DNA of 64,000 bases from Alloascoidea africana (GCA_030581615.1 JAKTTT010000020.1:62001-126000); one strand, 5' to 3'; positions 32,872 through 45,800 are shown, counted from the stretch's first letter. Numbers and translations: made by a program. The notes: generated from the sequence alone by a model not told the origin.

Positions 32872-33826
32872 TATCATTGTTTTCATACCCGACTTTATGA
32901 ACTTCTAGTGCCCTTTTTTGATTTTTTCTGTTTCTGTTTTGTGTTCAATGTGTTCAAACCGGTTCTTTTTCACTTGTATATAACCCTCCTCTAGGAATCC
33001 AATTTGTATTCTTCCCAGTGTATATATTTCATTAGAACAGTTGAGTTTGTTAATAGCTAAGGGGTTTATCACTTTTTTTAAAATCTTCACTGTAGAATTC
33101 ATACATTAACTTTTAGTATTGGTTATCCCTGATTACATACATATACTAAACATACTTGACCGTACACTACGCTCACTCGCTAACGCTATCGACTTTGCAA
33201 ACGTCGCTACCTCTTAAAGCAGTGGTTATAGGATAGATTTTAGGACAAACACATGGAATCTTTTCGGCAAACTATTACTTTGCAGTTAGATTTGGTAAAG
33301 TTGTCAGTGTTATCAATCTGTTTTGAATCATTGTGATGAACTATCATCGAAAACTTAGTCAACAATGCCGCTTTCAAACTGATATTCGCAAGGGTTTCAG
33401 AATTTTATAATGGTACTTGTTTCGTGTTTCGATGAGATGCTGGTTTATTATGGCAAAACCAAGTCTCAAAACAGAAACAAATCCACAATAAGACTATTTG
33501 AGGACGTTGGAAGAAAAACTAGAAGCTCTAACCGGCTGCTTCTTAAGAACACTCGATTTAAACCCGTGATTTCTACATTGGAAGATTTCTACCACGGATC
33601 TTGGAATCACGCACCCTAGGTACTTATGAATGCTCAAATGTGAGCATGTTTTGACTGTATTAACTTAACCACTAGTAAAAGCAGCCGCTCTTTCGAGATG
33701 TTATTTTAGGAGAAGTCATGAACTTAGTTTGGTGTCGCCGGGTAACAGCATCTAGTTTTTTTTTTCAATCTGCGCTTTATGTCATAGTGTTGTTGTCTAA
33801 TCTTGCTCATTCTTTGCCCCAAACTC
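32872..33826. other. Intergenic region between RNR2 and AIR gene
   Basis: About 950 bases with no recognised feature beyond short ORFs below 75 codons. Confidence 0.5.
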
Positions 33827-35096
33827 ATGTCACTTTCAACAGATACGATAAATGCTTCACTGAGCGTGGATTCTGGCACGACGACCTCGACCGGGCGTCT
33901 GTTAGAGGAAGAACCAGGCTCCCCTGTCGCGGGGCATAGGAAGAAAATTGTAAGCTTGTCAGTAGACCAAGTGAACGACAACCCTGATGAGCTGATAGAA
34001 ATGGTAGGTTGTTCTATTCAACTAAAAATAAAGATGCTTGAGACAACTGACATGTTGTTTTTCTTGGAAATAGCGTGGAGAAGGCAGATATTTCGGTAAC
34101 GCCGAAGCAAACCTTGGTCCTATCTGTAGTAATTGTGGGCAACGAGGACATATTCAAGCCAAGTGCAGCGTTGTTGTGTGCCATAAGTGTGGTGCCATAG
34201 GGGACCACTATTCAGAGCAGTGTCCAAAGACGATACGATGTTCAAACTGTGGAGCTTTAGGACACTATCAAAGTCAGTGTCCCCAACGACAGAGAATGAT
34301 GTACTGCAGACGGTGCTCTTCGAAAAAACACACAGAGGAAACATGTCCAACAATATGGCGTAGTTATATTCTTCTAAAGGATAAATCAAAGTTAATGTAC
34401 CCCGATAAACAAATTTTCTGTTACAACTGTGGGAGAGACGGCCATTATGGCGATGACTGCAGAGATTACAGAGTTTCTCGGGTTCCAAACTACGATGGTT
34501 CGGCTTTTAGTGGAAACAATCTTCCAAGAGAGTTTCGAGATCAATATTGGAAGATAGTAGACACTTTGGATATAGAGAGATACAGACGTGGTGATGATCT
34601 TTTAACGAAAAGAGTACGATTGGATGATTCAAGTGACGATAATGATAGCGATAGCCGCAAGAAGGGCGGGAAGAAGAAGCAGGACAAAAAGACAAAGAAG
34701 AAGAATAAGCATAAGAAGAGAAAGCTTAATGACGGCGGTAGCGATGATGATGATGATGATCAAAGATCTTACAGTAGTAGTCATCGACGATCCAAAGGAC
34801 AAGCTCCTCCTATTCAGATTTCTAAAAGAAGTTCAATCAATTTTGCACCTGAAGCATATGAAAGAAATAATCGTCATAATGGTTCAAGGAGACCAGAAAG
34901 GAATGGTTTTAATGGGTACGAAAACGGTAATGGTGGTGCTCCGCTTCCCTCTTACGCTCCTCCACCTCCCCCCGGCGGGCCGCGCCCCACAAGGTCTGGG
35001 GTACTCGATTTAAGGAATCGACAGGAAAAAACATCAAGACGGAATCGAGCTTACACAAATATCAAAAGAGGTGTTAAGCGCATGTTCCGCAGTTGA
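33827..35096 (+). CDS. AIR2: Zinc-knuckle protein of the TRAMP complex (Air1/Air2)
   Basis: Two exons, 33827-34003 and 34074-35096, flank a 70-base intron (GTAGGT...AATAG, branch-like CTGAC). They give 399 residues. Exon 1 is an acidic/Ser-rich N-terminus. The splice creates ELIEM-RGEGRYFG, matching the GQGRYFG start of the yeast Air core. Five CCHC zinc knuckles follow (CSNCGQRGH, CHKCGAIGD, CSNCGALGH, CRRCSSKKH, CYNCGRDGH). The IWRSYIL between knuckles four and five matches the Air IWRxY motif that contacts Trf4. The Lys-rich, Asp-rich and PPPPPGGP-containing tail is low-complexity. Air1/Air2 recruit RNA to the nuclear poly(A) polymerase/Mtr4 TRAMP complex for exosome decay. Yeast Air1 and Air2 are duplicates; this single gene could be named either way. 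Confidence 0.92.
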
Positions 35097-35997
35097 TCGC
35101 ATATCAATACTCAAAGTATAGGTCGTATTGCGTTGTCTTTTATTCAAATCGGACAATTATGATTAGACATCTTGTTAACCTGGAAATAAGCTTACCATTG
35201 TTGAGTTGGAGTTTATGCATTTGAGGTTTCGAGATTTTCTTGAGACAGGTCCTTTTTATGATGCACGGTATTTGCATTCTGTAACAAAAACATGTAGCAT
35301 ATCAGATTGAGAGTTTCCTAATATAAGCGACTTAAACGTTGCTTTTTCTTTACTACGATTGTGACAAAGAATAGAATTTAAAATCGGGAAGCATATGATT
35401 AGAATCGGGCTTACATTGGCATCAAGAGTGGTTTATAGTCAAGAAAGACATAATTTGAATCTACTTTGTCGAGCAACTGAGATCGTGTTTATTAATGGGT
35501 GTGAGACTTGTCTTGTCTAAGGCAAGAGGACACAGCAGGAGAAACGTGCAAGACTAAAACATAAAACTATTTGGTAACAAACGTGAAGATGAACAGTAGT
35601 GCAAAAAACAAATACCACGAAAGCATCAACAAAAATGAAAAAAAAAAGTATTAGAAAACAAATAGCAAAGACATTTTTAATATCAAGCAAAGTCAATTGT
35701 TAGGGGGGTAAAAAAAACAAGGCAAAAGAGTACTAAATGTGTGAATCAAGGGAAACAGACTGGATCAGAAGGATTGACAGAAAAATCAGATCTATACGTG
35801 GTGCCAGGCAAGGAGAATAGCAAGTCGTGGATAAACTCGCTTATATTGCCCATCCTAACGAATAAACCAGAAAATCGAAAAAGCAATCAATGACAAATTG
35901 GGAGGAACAAGGTTTTTCTGCTTTCACCTTCGTTTCCCTTCCATTTCAAAGACAGAATTGCAAAACAATAAGAAAGGATGATACAACGTTTTCAAGT
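35097..35997. other. Convergent intergenic region
   Basis: About 900 bases between the AIR gene and the Lys/Glu-rich gene; A-rich tracts near 35630-35730 probably belong to 3' ends. No gene is seen. Confidence 0.5.
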
Positions 35998-37437
35998 TTA
36001 ATTCTTTTTCTCTGGCTCAGGGGCTACTTCGGTCTCTGCCTTGACCTCTTTTGGCTCATCAGCAACGGGGACAGTTTCAGCCGCCTCCTTTGGTTCGGGT
36101 TGCTCCACCTTGTCTTCTTTAGTTGGCGTTTTTTCTTCCTTTTTGAGCTTGAGCTCGTTGTGGTTATTGCCAAAGAAGCTTCGTCTTCTGATATTGCCCA
36201 AGAACGACTTGCGGAAGCTTTTACCTCTCTTTGGTGAAACAACAGGTTCCTTTGGCTGTTCTTCTGGCTGTTTCTGAACGGTCTCAGCTTCTTCTTTTTC
36301 TGGAGCTGGTTCGGGCACTGTCACCGGCTCAGCTACAGGTTCAGCGACTGGTACTTCTTCAACCTCTTTCTTTGCTTCCTCAACAGGCTTAACAGCGACT
36401 TCCTCTTCTTTGGCAGGCTCTGCTGGAGCTGATTCAGTGTGCTCAACTGGTTCCACTTTTACATCATCAACAGGTTTAGGAGTCTTTGCCTTTTTGTTGG
36501 CTGTCTTTGACTTTTCTCTGTGGTGGAAACGTCCAAGGAAACTAAACAGCCTACTTTGTCTTTTGGCACTCTTACCTTCAGCAATTGGCGTCTCAGTTTT
36601 CTGTGTGGTTTCTGATGTCTCTTTAGATTCATCCAAAGGTGCAGCAGTCTCATCTTTCTCTACCTTGTCTTTATCCTCTGTTTCTGGTATCTTGTCACCG
36701 GGTTTTGAAGGTCCAGCATTGCCATCCTCGTCCTTCAACTCACTGGCCAGAGTGAGACTATTCACAGCATCGGTATAGAAGCTGTTTCCCTTTTTGGCAT
36801 TGCTTGCCTCTGCTGGAGGAGCAGAAGAAGCAAGACCAGCGGCAGATCTTTCAGCTTCAGCATCTGGCAATGATGGCTTTTCATCTTCCTTGATGAACTT
36901 TCTGGTTTCAGGGGCAGCTGCAGCTGCTTCAGCTTTTTTCTGTTCTTGTTCTTTTTCCTTTGCTTCCCTTTCTGCCTTTTCTTTTTCTTTCTTCTCCTTT
37001 TCAATTCTTGCCTTCTCTTCCTTGGCTTCTTTCTTCAATTGTTCTTTCTTCTCTTTTTCCTCTTGCTTTCTCTTTCTCTCTGCCTCTTTACGTTCTTCTT
37101 TTTCCTTTTTATGAGCGGCATCTGAAGTCAACGGATCCTTAAAATGTTTCAAGAACTTTTTGGTCTTGTCTTTTAAGTCATCGGAAGATTTTTGCGTCAA
37201 GCTCTTTTTGCCTGCATCAGCAGCAGGTTCTTCGGGTTTTGTCTCCTCAAGTTTATTCTCCTCTTCTGGGGCCGAAGGCTCGATTATGGGCTTTGTAGAT
37301 GTTTCCGGAGCGGCCTGATCTTCAGTGGCTTCAACAACTGGCTTTGTTTCAGCATCTTTATCGATCTTTTCGGATGCCTTTGCAACAGAGGTGTCCTCTT
37401 TCGTTATAGCGGGGGTTTCTTTTTGTTCTACCGACAT
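35998..37437 (-). CDS. Highly charged Lys/Glu/Pro/Ala-rich protein with coiled coil and two basic-aromatic motifs
   Basis: A 479-residue protein starting at ATG 37437. I do not recognise a family. Residues ~107-175 are almost pure Lys/Glu/Arg and should form a long single helix or coiled coil. Two short basic-aromatic segments stand out from the acidic background: residues ~293-306 (RQSRLFSFLGRFHHR) and ~404-424 (RGKSFRKSFLGNIRRR). A third weaker one is KKFLKHFKDPL at ~93-104. They share the pattern basic-S-x-FLG and could bind membrane or a partner. The C-terminal half is rich in Pro-Val-Glu-Ala repeats (VAEPVAEPV). No membrane helix or signal peptide is present. Composition suggests an abundant structural or stress protein; this is inference only. 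Confidence 0.7.
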   Translation of the reverse strand: MSVEQKETPAITKEDTSVAKASEKIDKDAETKPVVEATEDQAAPETSTKPIIEPSAPEEENKLEETKPEEPAADAGKKSLTQKSSDDLKDKTKKFLKHFKDPLTSDAAHKKEKEERKEAERKRKQEEKEKKEQLKKEAKEEKARIEKEKKEKEKAEREAKEKEQEQKKAEAAAAAPETRKFIKEDEKPSLPDAEAERSAAGLASSAPPAEASNAKKGNSFYTDAVNSLTLASELKDEDGNAGPSKPGDKIPETEDKDKVEKDETAAPLDESKETSETTQKTETPIAEGKSAKRQSRLFSFLGRFHHREKSKTANKKAKTPKPVDDVKVEPVEHTESAPAEPAKEEEVAVKPVEEAKKEVEEVPVAEPVAEPVTVPEPAPEKEEAETVQKQPEEQPKEPVVSPKRGKSFRKSFLGNIRRRSFFGNNHNELKLKKEEKTPTKEDKVEQPEPKEAAETVPVADEPKEVKAETEVAPEPEKKN

Positions 37438-40257
37438 TTCTAAAAGAGATGATGGTTTTCTGTATTATGTGAGAGGTAGGATAAAAATGGTGGAAGGAAA
37501 ATTGTGGTCGTGAAGTGAGGTGTTTTTGTGGTATTAATTTATACAAAAGTAATGATGATGAGACAAGAATAAGGGGAAAAAAGGCAGTACTGGAGTATAT
37601 AAGGATAAAAAAAAAAAAAAGAAAAAATCTAAAGAAAAGCCAAGTCTGCACAAGTGCTTGGAAATATGAGCATTCTTAGAAACGGATATTGGGAATGCTA
37701 TTTTTCGCAGTCGGAATGCATAATTATTTTACTATGTGTGGTAGAAGGTTGTTGTCTTTTTCAGTTCTAGTAAATTCTCTTTTTTTATTTTTATGTTACT
37801 GGAGAGTTTGGAATTGGGAGATGATGCGGTGCAGACAACAAAAATGTGCAAAATGCATTCTAAATAGCTCGAAAGAAGCCCATCATGGGATGGAATTCAG
37901 GCAATGTGGGCGGGCTCATAAAAACCTGTCACTGTCTCTCGCATGTGTGATGATAGAGAGGTTGGCGTTGGAGGTTGGTTGAGCATGGAAGAATCAGTCG
38001 CCTTGCTACATTCCATCAACTGAGGGCGGGTGGAGATCCTGGTTTTTAGTCTGCGAAAACCAGAGGAATTGGCATACATATGTCTTTTGATGGCATGCTT
38101 TTTTCAAAAGGATTAACTATTGTACCTTGGCGAGAGACTTTTTAGCAAACCGTCAGTTAAATTCATCCAATTTATTTGGTAGCTTTGGGCTGTTGGGGTA
38201 GCTGATACACAAAGTAGGTGAACTCTACATGTTCTGACTCAAAATGCTCGAATGGGTTGACTTTCGCCAATCCCGTACAATTTTCAATTCCGTTTCCAAC
38301 CCTCTTTCTTTTTTTGTTTATTGATGGGGGAGGACAACTAATGTACTATGAGCCTCCGATTTCCCATTTTCATCTTTTTTATGTGTTTTGGACTCTTAGT
38401 CGACTGGTAGATTACTTGGCATGATCCGATGTACCTTTCTTTTTGGTAGTCATTAAAAGCTGTGGCAGCCAGTGACTCTCGAACAAATGCATTTCTCCGA
38501 AAAAAAAAAAAAGGGAAAGCCAGTATGAAATAGCCAGGAATAATTAGTATTATTATTTTTGGCAAATGTGAGTGCGTTTTGTGATCAAAGATGTATGTCT
38601 CAGAGTGGAACTGTTTTCACAGATGACAAAATCTTGTTTGGACTGTGTGTTCTTCATGATTAGATATTGGAACACAGGTGGCAAAGACGGTGGGTGGGTT
38701 TCTGGCTGATTTGATCTTGTGGAAACTGAAACGATTCGATGTTTGAAGTTTTCCTTTTCCGTGTTGACTTTTCAGAGGATGAGCCTTTTAAATAGTTGAG
38801 GGAAGCAAATCGTACCCAGTTTCATCATCTTCTTGTTGATACATCGTCCTTGTCTACATACCATTCAACGTAAATATTCAATTGATAAAATGATTAAAAT
38901 GTATCTTGTCTTTGCTGTAGTTATAATCTAGTTTGATATATGGTGTTGCGAATGAATTTAGGAGTTTCTATATTTATGAGAAATACGAATCGCAGAAACA
39001 TTGAGGACCCTTTTTGCTCCATTTCTTTTCATGCGAAAGCCAGTTTTCTTAACGCTAGGTTTGGCATGGATAAGAGAACCTTGATTTATTGAAAAGAGTC
39101 ACCTGCGTACATCATATACGAACAGTAGACTAATCCAACCTCCTCTTTTAAAAGCCAAAGATCTCGATCTGCGTATCGTTTTTCTAGGCATCAGTAGTTC
39201 ACTTGCTATCCAGATTATGTACCGCGATCAAAAGTCAAGCGCTCTAAAGGCTTCCCAGATCTGCTCAGTCAGTGGAACTACATGACAACTTCAAGATGAT
39301 ATATGCTGTCCATTTGAAAGATCGAGTCCAGTAGAAAGGAAGGAACTAGTTGAGCTTTCTTTCGGTCTCTCTTATTGAGGAATCCTTCTCCTGTTTTCTG
39401 GTTTTGAACATATAGCCAAGTGCCTGATGACATTGCATACCACTGTTAGGAGCAGTCTCCCGTGTATTGGCTTTGGCCTATTACGAATGGTTGAACACAA
39501 TTGGGTTTTATTGGATACGATAGCCCAAGACAAGGGTAAATATCGAACATAAATGGTTATGGCCATGAGAAGTCGACTCATGGTCGTGATTGCCACTAGT
39601 TGTAACTCGGTATACTCAGATATTTATGTGATCAAAAAACAGCTAAAGAAATGCAGATGCGGCAGTTGCGGGAATCCAGGTCATGAAAGATACAGATTCA
39701 GATGAAACTATGTGGCTGTGTTTTGATCAAGTCTTGAAATGTCTCCAGTAAAAGTTCCGGTGTTGTTTGTATAGGGACGGATAATAGAGCTGCATCATTC
39801 TCTAAATAGATAATCCATCAGTTTCTTGTTATGCGACCCCACAACGTGCTTAATGCATTCAACATTTGAACAACCATGAACAGTATCAAAAAAAAATGGG
39901 TTTATTTAAGGGTATATAAACTCGATATTTGGAAAAGCCAGGAGCGAATAAAAACACAAAAGGCAAAAGGCTAAAGCAAAAGCAAAAGCAAAAGCAATAG
40001 GAAAAGGAAAAGGAAAAGAAAAAACTGTTATACAGTACAATAGCAAACACAATATATATAGCGATAAATTACTAGTACAAAATACTGGACTGGTCTAACG
40101 AGACCAGTCCAATTGAGCTTTGAGCTTTGAGCTTGAAGCAAAACAACAAATTACAAAAGGAGAGAAAATTAGGAGAAAACAACATAGCTCAGATCAAATT
40201 CTAAAAGTCCTTATTAACAGGGAGAATAAAGAAGGGGATAAAAAAATTCATTTCATT
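37438..40257. other. Gene-free region (~2.8 kb) upstream of the Lys/Glu-rich gene
   Basis: No ORF with recognisable domain, tRNA or retroelement piece was found. Homopurine/homopyrimidine tracts (A run near 37605-37620, AAAAGC repeats near 39960-40020) occur. The length suggests a complex promoter for the Lys/Glu-rich gene, an unseen non-coding RNA, or a long 3' UTR of the APSES gene. Confidence 0.5.
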
Positions 40258-41973
40258 TCATTTCTTTTGCTTTGTAGCCTTCGTACGCTTCGCAATTGGA
40301 CTGGATTTTGGTTCTCCTTTGCCATTAGCATTTCTTTCTCTCTGGGTTGCGGTTTTCGCATCTTCCAGTACCACCTCATCATCTTCATTATCATCGTTGT
40401 CATTATGGGCATCTCCATTGGCATTGACCTTTGGAGAAGCGCCTGCTCCGTTATTTGCCAGACTCACGAGACTTTTCGCAGACTCGTCCTCTTTGGAGAC
40501 AGTACCGGGGGCATTCGGGTCGATACCGGCAGTTGGCTGTGGGTGGATTGGCGGCATTGCGGCCCCAAACGGAGCAATGCCGTTTGGCTGGGCATAGTTG
40601 GGATATCCCGGAGGTGGATACGGATAGAAAGGAGGCTGTTGGGCCTGCGATGTCGGCGTGGACGGTGCCTGACCCTGGCCCTGGCCCTGGGGCTGGGGCT
40701 GGGGCTGGGACGGAGGGTAGTAGGGATACGAGTAGCCGTAGCCCGGGAAGTAGGGCAGCGAGTAGCCGTAGAACGGGGCTGGCTTGCCGTCGGCGGGCGG
40801 GTTCGGGTTCGGGTTCGCGCCCGGGTTCGGTCCCGGGCCCTGGCTGGGATTCTGGGGGCTCTGGAAAAAAGTCTGGGGCAGCGGGAACTGCGGCGGGAAC
40901 TGCTGGAGCTGGGGGAACGCCGAGAAGGGCGGCGGGTGCTGGGCCTGCTGCGCGAACACGGGCGGCATGCCCACAGACCCCACGGGCCCTACGGTGCCCA
41001 CGGTGCCCACGGACCCCAGGGCTCCCACGGACGGGCCCGTCGAGGGCGCGGCCAGCGACGGCGGCGAGCCCGCGGCGGCAAGAGCGTCGTTCTTGTCGCC
41101 CTTCTTGGCCTTGAAGTTGAGCACTCGCATGGACTTGGAGTTGGGCTTCGTCTTGGACTTGGACGGCGTGGACGCATTCGCCGCGGCCTGGGCGTGGTGG
41201 TTGGACGACGCGGAATGGCTCCGTTTCCGCGAAGCTGAGGACGAGGACGAGGACGAGGATGAGGACCCCGAGGCCAAAAGAACCGGATACGCTCCAGAGC
41301 CCGGAATGCTGGGGCCTGCTCTGTTTTGCGAATTTGCGTGCCAGACGACTCCGGTCTTGTTGAGCACGCTCTGCAAGTCCTCCACAAACAGCGGGTACAA
41401 ATCATCAAAGATCTTCTCGGCCTTGGCCAGCACAACGGCGCGCTCGAGAGGAATCCAGACGCCCTTCAGGTGCATCGCTCCGATCTTCATGACCTGTCTG
41501 GTCTGCTCGATCTTCAACAGCCCGTCCCGTCGTCCTCGTGTCATGCCCGAGACGTTGAGCAGCTTGGTCCCGTTTATGTAGTTCGTATCTGCGCGACGGG
41601 AAACAAACACGCCTCGGGCCTCAACCTGGTAACACAGCGTGTTCTCCTCCTCCCAAAAAGTCGACGTCACCTTGGGAATCTGGCCCGACGCCAAATGGGC
41701 CGCGGCTAGATGGGCCGGGTGCTCTTCGACGCTCGCGTCCGCGGTGGGGCCACCCACGTTCGTGTTGGTGTTGGTGTTGGTGTTGGTGTTGGTGCTGGAG
41801 GTGCCGACCGGCGAGGATGCAGCAGCACCAGCAGCAGCAGCGTCAACCGCTCCATCGTTGGAGTTGACCTTGGTCCGCGCAGCGCTCTTGTCCCTTCGCT
41901 GCTTTTTGTGGGAGCCCTTCTTGTCGCGTTTCGGAGACGATGAGGCGCCCGCATGGCTATGGCTGGTCACCAT
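40258..41973 (-). CDS. APSES transcription factor, Efg1/Sok2/Phd1 type
   Basis: A 571-residue DNA-binding regulator. The APSES domain spans about residues 100-205, with signatures [63 protein letters not shown] and [13 protein letters not shown], nearly invariant in Efg1, Sok2, Phd1 and StuA. The N-terminus is basic and Ala-rich with a (Asn-Thr)n repeat at residues ~60-72. The C-terminal half is Pro/Gln/Gly/Tyr-rich with a [13 protein letters not shown] stretch, probably disordered activation or condensation sequence. [10 protein letters not shown] at the C-terminus looks like a nuclear localisation signal. In other yeasts these factors govern filamentous growth and cell identity downstream of PKA. 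The coding DNA between ~40600 and 41250 is much more GC-rich than its neighbours. One-to-one orthology among Efg1/Sok2/Phd1 cannot be decided. Confidence 0.92.
   Translation of the reverse strand: MVTSHSHAGASSSPKRDKKGSHKKQRRDKSAARTKVNSNDGAVDAAAAGAAASSPVGTSSTNTNTNTNTNTNVGGPTADASVEEHPAHLAAAHLASGQIPKVTSTFWEEENTLCYQVEARGVFVSRRADTNYINGTKLLNVSGMTRGRRDGLLKIEQTRQVMKIGAMHLKGVWIPLERAVVLAKAEKIFDDLYPLFVEDLQSVLNKTGVVWHANSQNRAGPSIPGSGAYPVLLASGSSSSSSSSSSASRKRSHSASSNHHAQAAANASTPSKSKTKPNSKSMRVLNFKAKKGDKNDALAAAGSPPSLAAPSTGPSVGALGSVGTVGTVGPVGSVGMPPVFAQQAQHPPPFSAFPQLQQFPPQFPLPQTFFQSPQNPSQGPGPNPGANPNPNPPADGKPAPFYGYSLPYFPGYGYSYPYYPPSQPQPQPQGQGQGQAPSTPTSQAQQPPFYPYPPPGYPNYAQPNGIAPFGAAMPPIHPQPTAGIDPNAPGTVSKEDESAKSLVSLANNGAGASPKVNANGDAHNDNDDNEDDEVVLEDAKTATQRERNANGKGEPKSSPIAKRTKATKQKK
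41763..41798. repeat. Coding microsatellite (Asn-Thr)n in the APSES gene
   Basis: A run of GTTGGT units on the plus strand encodes alternating Thr-Asn in the N-terminal region of the APSES factor. It is likely length-variable between strains. Confidence 0.75.
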
Positions 41974-42839
41974 CGTTCACAAATTCGTTGGCGTTGTGAA
42001 ATAAATGAGGTAAGAAAAAAAAAAGAGAGCAAAGGTCGGTCGGCGGTGGCACGTATACGTAGGCGCACAGCAGTAGAAAAAACGATTGCGCACAAGAACA
42101 CAAAACAAACCTACCGCAGGGGTATTCAGTCGGAGTCACGTTCGTCCGGTGCTTCTCTGTATGTGTGTGTTGAGACTGAGACGGAGACTGAGATCGATCC
42201 AGAAGACCACAAAAACAGGCTTTCCCAGGTGTGTGTGCGTATGAGATATTGCGAATTGGAGACCCAGTGCTAGCGGTTCAGGTCAGAAATACGGATGGAT
42301 GCAGCAACAGGAAAAGAGAAAGAGAAAAGAGAAAGAGGGAAAAAAAAAAAAAAAAATGAAGGAGAAAAATTTAACTGCAAATGTCGCATCACTAATGGAG
42401 CAATACATGACATGACATGGCATGCAACTTTGCCTTTTTGCTCGGGTGGGCATTTAGCCTCTGCCGCCGCGGCCATGCAGATTCCAGGTAGGCCGACGCG
42501 CATACGCAGCTCCAGAAAATGCCCCCAAAATCGCCAATAGTGTGGAGAGTTACATGCTGCAGCCAATCGCATCTCGACCGGACCTTCCTCATCTGGAACC
42601 CGCCGGACGCGCGGCCCAAAGAGGAAACCCGCAAGGCGGCGTCGCAGCCTCGTAAAAGCACACACCACAGCGATGACTAATCGCGCATGGCCCAGCGTGG
42701 TAGTCCCGCGTCGCATATATGTACTCGCCGGGACTTTCTTCCCACAACTCCCGGAAACAGGCAGCCGGCCGGCGCTAAAATGCATCCATACATTGACAAC
42801 AAGAGCTACTTCAACATGAATAATATGTCCTCTCTGTGC
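41974..42839. other. Intergenic region upstream of the APSES gene
   Basis: About 870 bases between the APSES start and the GCN1 stop. It contains poly(A)/poly(T)-like tracts (A run near 42340-42356) and an alternating GT stretch near 42160. No gene is supported. Confidence 0.5.
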
Positions 42840-45800
42840 CTAAACTAGAGGCTGGATTTCCACCTGTCCCACAGCCCAAATCTCCCGCTCATCTTCAAAT
42901 CTATCCGAAAACATGGTTTCTTCATCTCCTCCAGCCGCAATTCTCTCTCTTTCAACACTCGCCAGCCGCATCCCGACTCGTTTCGTATAATCGCCAATCG
43001 ACCTTGCAGCAATCGTCTTGCCTATATTCGTCTTTATACTTGCTGCTGCTGTATTGTTCTTGTTCCCACCTGTAATTGCATTAAACCATTTTTCAAAAAG
43101 TGTAATGCCAACCTCTTCCTCAATCAATTTGAAAATCGCAAGATATGCCTTTTCCGCTGCCAATTTGATAGGAATGATCTGATCTCGTACTCCAATAAAC
43201 GTAGCAGGGGCCAAAACATTCAAATGTGGCCGAATCATATTGTCATAATCGCATCTTGAAAGGGTCCTAACAACAACCAAACTTAATCGTCTAGTGTCGT
43301 TGGACTGGCTAGGTGGACTCTGCATCGCCCTTGCCAAAGCCTCAATCACCCTTTTCGCAATGTGGAATGGTACTTCATATCTTGTATCCTCTTTACTGTT
43401 AAGTAACAACAGTTTCCCAGCGGCTAAAACGCCATTCTCACTGATGTAGTATGACGTCGACTCAATCGATCCAATGATAAATGAAACAACTTGGTTCAAA
43501 ATTCCAGTGCCAAAGATATGGAATGGCGCCTCTTTCAAAAACGCATTGATAGACAAGATTGAAAACTTGTTTAGATCGTTCACAATATACACAAGTTGCG
43601 TTTCCACGTCCCCATCATCATCATCATCATGTTCTTCGTCCACAGACTCTTCTTCCTCATAGTCCACTTCCGTGGTCTCCACAGGTCCCAAAATATTTGT
43701 TTTGATGATATTCAACGCCTCATCCGTTTTCAAAATACTCGCCAAAGCGCCCAATAACTTGGCATATGATTCACTCAACTTGACATCTGCCTCATCAATC
43801 TCTTCCTCCACCAAAGACATGATCGAAATCTTGGAATTCTCACTTAGTTTTGCCCCCGCTTTACCCAAAACTTCAATAAGCGCCCTCAACATTGCATTCT
43901 TAACCCCAACATCAGGGGATCGCGCTCCTGATACGAGTTCAGATACAAGAGGGTCAACTCTGGGCTGATATCCAATCAAACTGCCAATTGCTTTCGCTGC
44001 TCGCGTTCGTAGTAACTCGTTAGATGGATCGCTCAATGACTTTACAAATGTTCGTTGTAATTGAGGAATGAAAGGCCGCAAAAATTGTGGCACTTTGGAA
44101 AACAGCGCATTGAGAGAATACAAAATCGCAGCCTTGACATCACTTGGGAATCGCTCTCCAATCGTTCGAATCAAAGGTCCAGTGATAACCGCAACAAACG
44201 GTTTGAGGCCATTCACACTGGATTTTTCAACAATGTCTGCAATACCCATCGCCGCAACCTCTCTCAAATCGCTGCTTCCATACATCAGTCCATGTAGGAA
44301 TACAGGCAAGATACAACTTGGACCCCTTGGCAATTTGAAAGCTGCCAACTCCACGCCAGAATGTCCCGTGAAAGAAAGTGCTTGCTTTGCAGGTTTGACC
44401 AACTTTTCCAGCTCTTCTTTTGGTTGATTCTTGATCAACTGAGTCAAAGCTGCCCAAACATACTTGACCATGCCTTCATCACTATCATCTAGCGTAACAA
44501 TACACTGTACAACAATGTCTTCTGTGTAAACCGAGTAATCCAGTTCCGTCGTTGCAAAAAACTTTTCAAGATGCTTATAAATGAGAGATCGTTTCCTGGA
44601 ATCATCTCCTTTAATAATCGAAAGAATTTGTTTGAGTAATGGATGAACCCCTTCTTCATCATCAACCGACAAAAGCACTCTGTCCAAAGCACCCTCCACT
44701 TCTTCCCGAACATTATCATTCTTCTCACTCAAAATAGAGTCCATAAGAGTACTGATAATAACTGACAACTTTCGGTACAATGCGTCCCCTGCAACCTCCG
44801 CAAGCGACCCCAGAGACCGTGCTCTAAAAGCGTCAATGGGCTGTTGCAAAAGAGTGGGTATCAGTATAGGGAATATAACATCAGATTTGTTCGCCATAAT
44901 CTCCTTGAGTGCAGATAATGCATGCTCAGAACCACCTCCAGATCCCAACATGTTCAACAGGTGAGGCAAAATCTCGTCCACCGCAACGTTTCCGAACGAC
45001 TCTTGTAAAGAATCAAATGCTTGAGCTGCTGCCCTTCTAACATTTGCGTCACTATCAACCAACGCGTTTCGAATAATGTTCACAAGAACAGGCCTGAAAG
45101 ACTCTAGAGATTCCACAGGTGTGGAATCAAGCAACTCAAAAACTGCAATACAAATGCCTTGCTTGGCATCCGAATCAGTGGTGTTGAAACCTTCTTCAAG
45201 AGTAGGAAGCAAATGTGATAGTGCATTGCCACCGGCTCTGCGTACCAATTCTCCAAGCGTCTGTGCAGCAATTGTCCTCTGTTCCTCATCGCTACTGGCG
45301 AGTTTCTTAATGATAAGTTTCGTAAGTGTGGGCAAAATCTCTTTAACAGTTTTGGGTGTGATTGCAACCAAACTCTTCCAAATCTCAACTGCTGCATTTC
45401 GAACCATGCCGCTCGTATCGGAACGACAGATAAAGATTGATGCAAGAACTCTATCACGAACCTCATCCCCAAGCACTTCGGCAAGTGCCTTGTTAACCTC
45501 TCCAGAAAATTCAAACTGATCTTCTGATAGCCCATTCTTACCAGTAATACCCGTAATCTGGAATAACAAGTCTCCTGTAAGCTCCAAAGATGATAATCTG
45601 ATTCTGTAATTGTAATTGGCCATGCCTTGTTCTAGTTCAGGTAATAGCAAATCAACTGCTTTAGTAGCGAAATTCTTGACCAAAAATCGACCGGCTCGAA
45701 GTGCATTATCACGTATTCCTTCTTCCAAATCAGCCAGACCTGCCAAAATAGGTGTGATTACTTGATTAATATAAGGCCCAAAACTGTTTCCAAAGCATGC

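Noticed and set aside
36794-37142. Plus-strand Ser/Phe-rich open frames
   Set aside because: They are the antisense reading of Lys/Glu-rich codons of the minus-strand gene.
40120-41238. 372-codon plus-strand open frame
   Set aside because: It is antisense to the APSES gene, whose conserved domain is unmistakable; the length comes from GC-rich repeat coding on the other strand.
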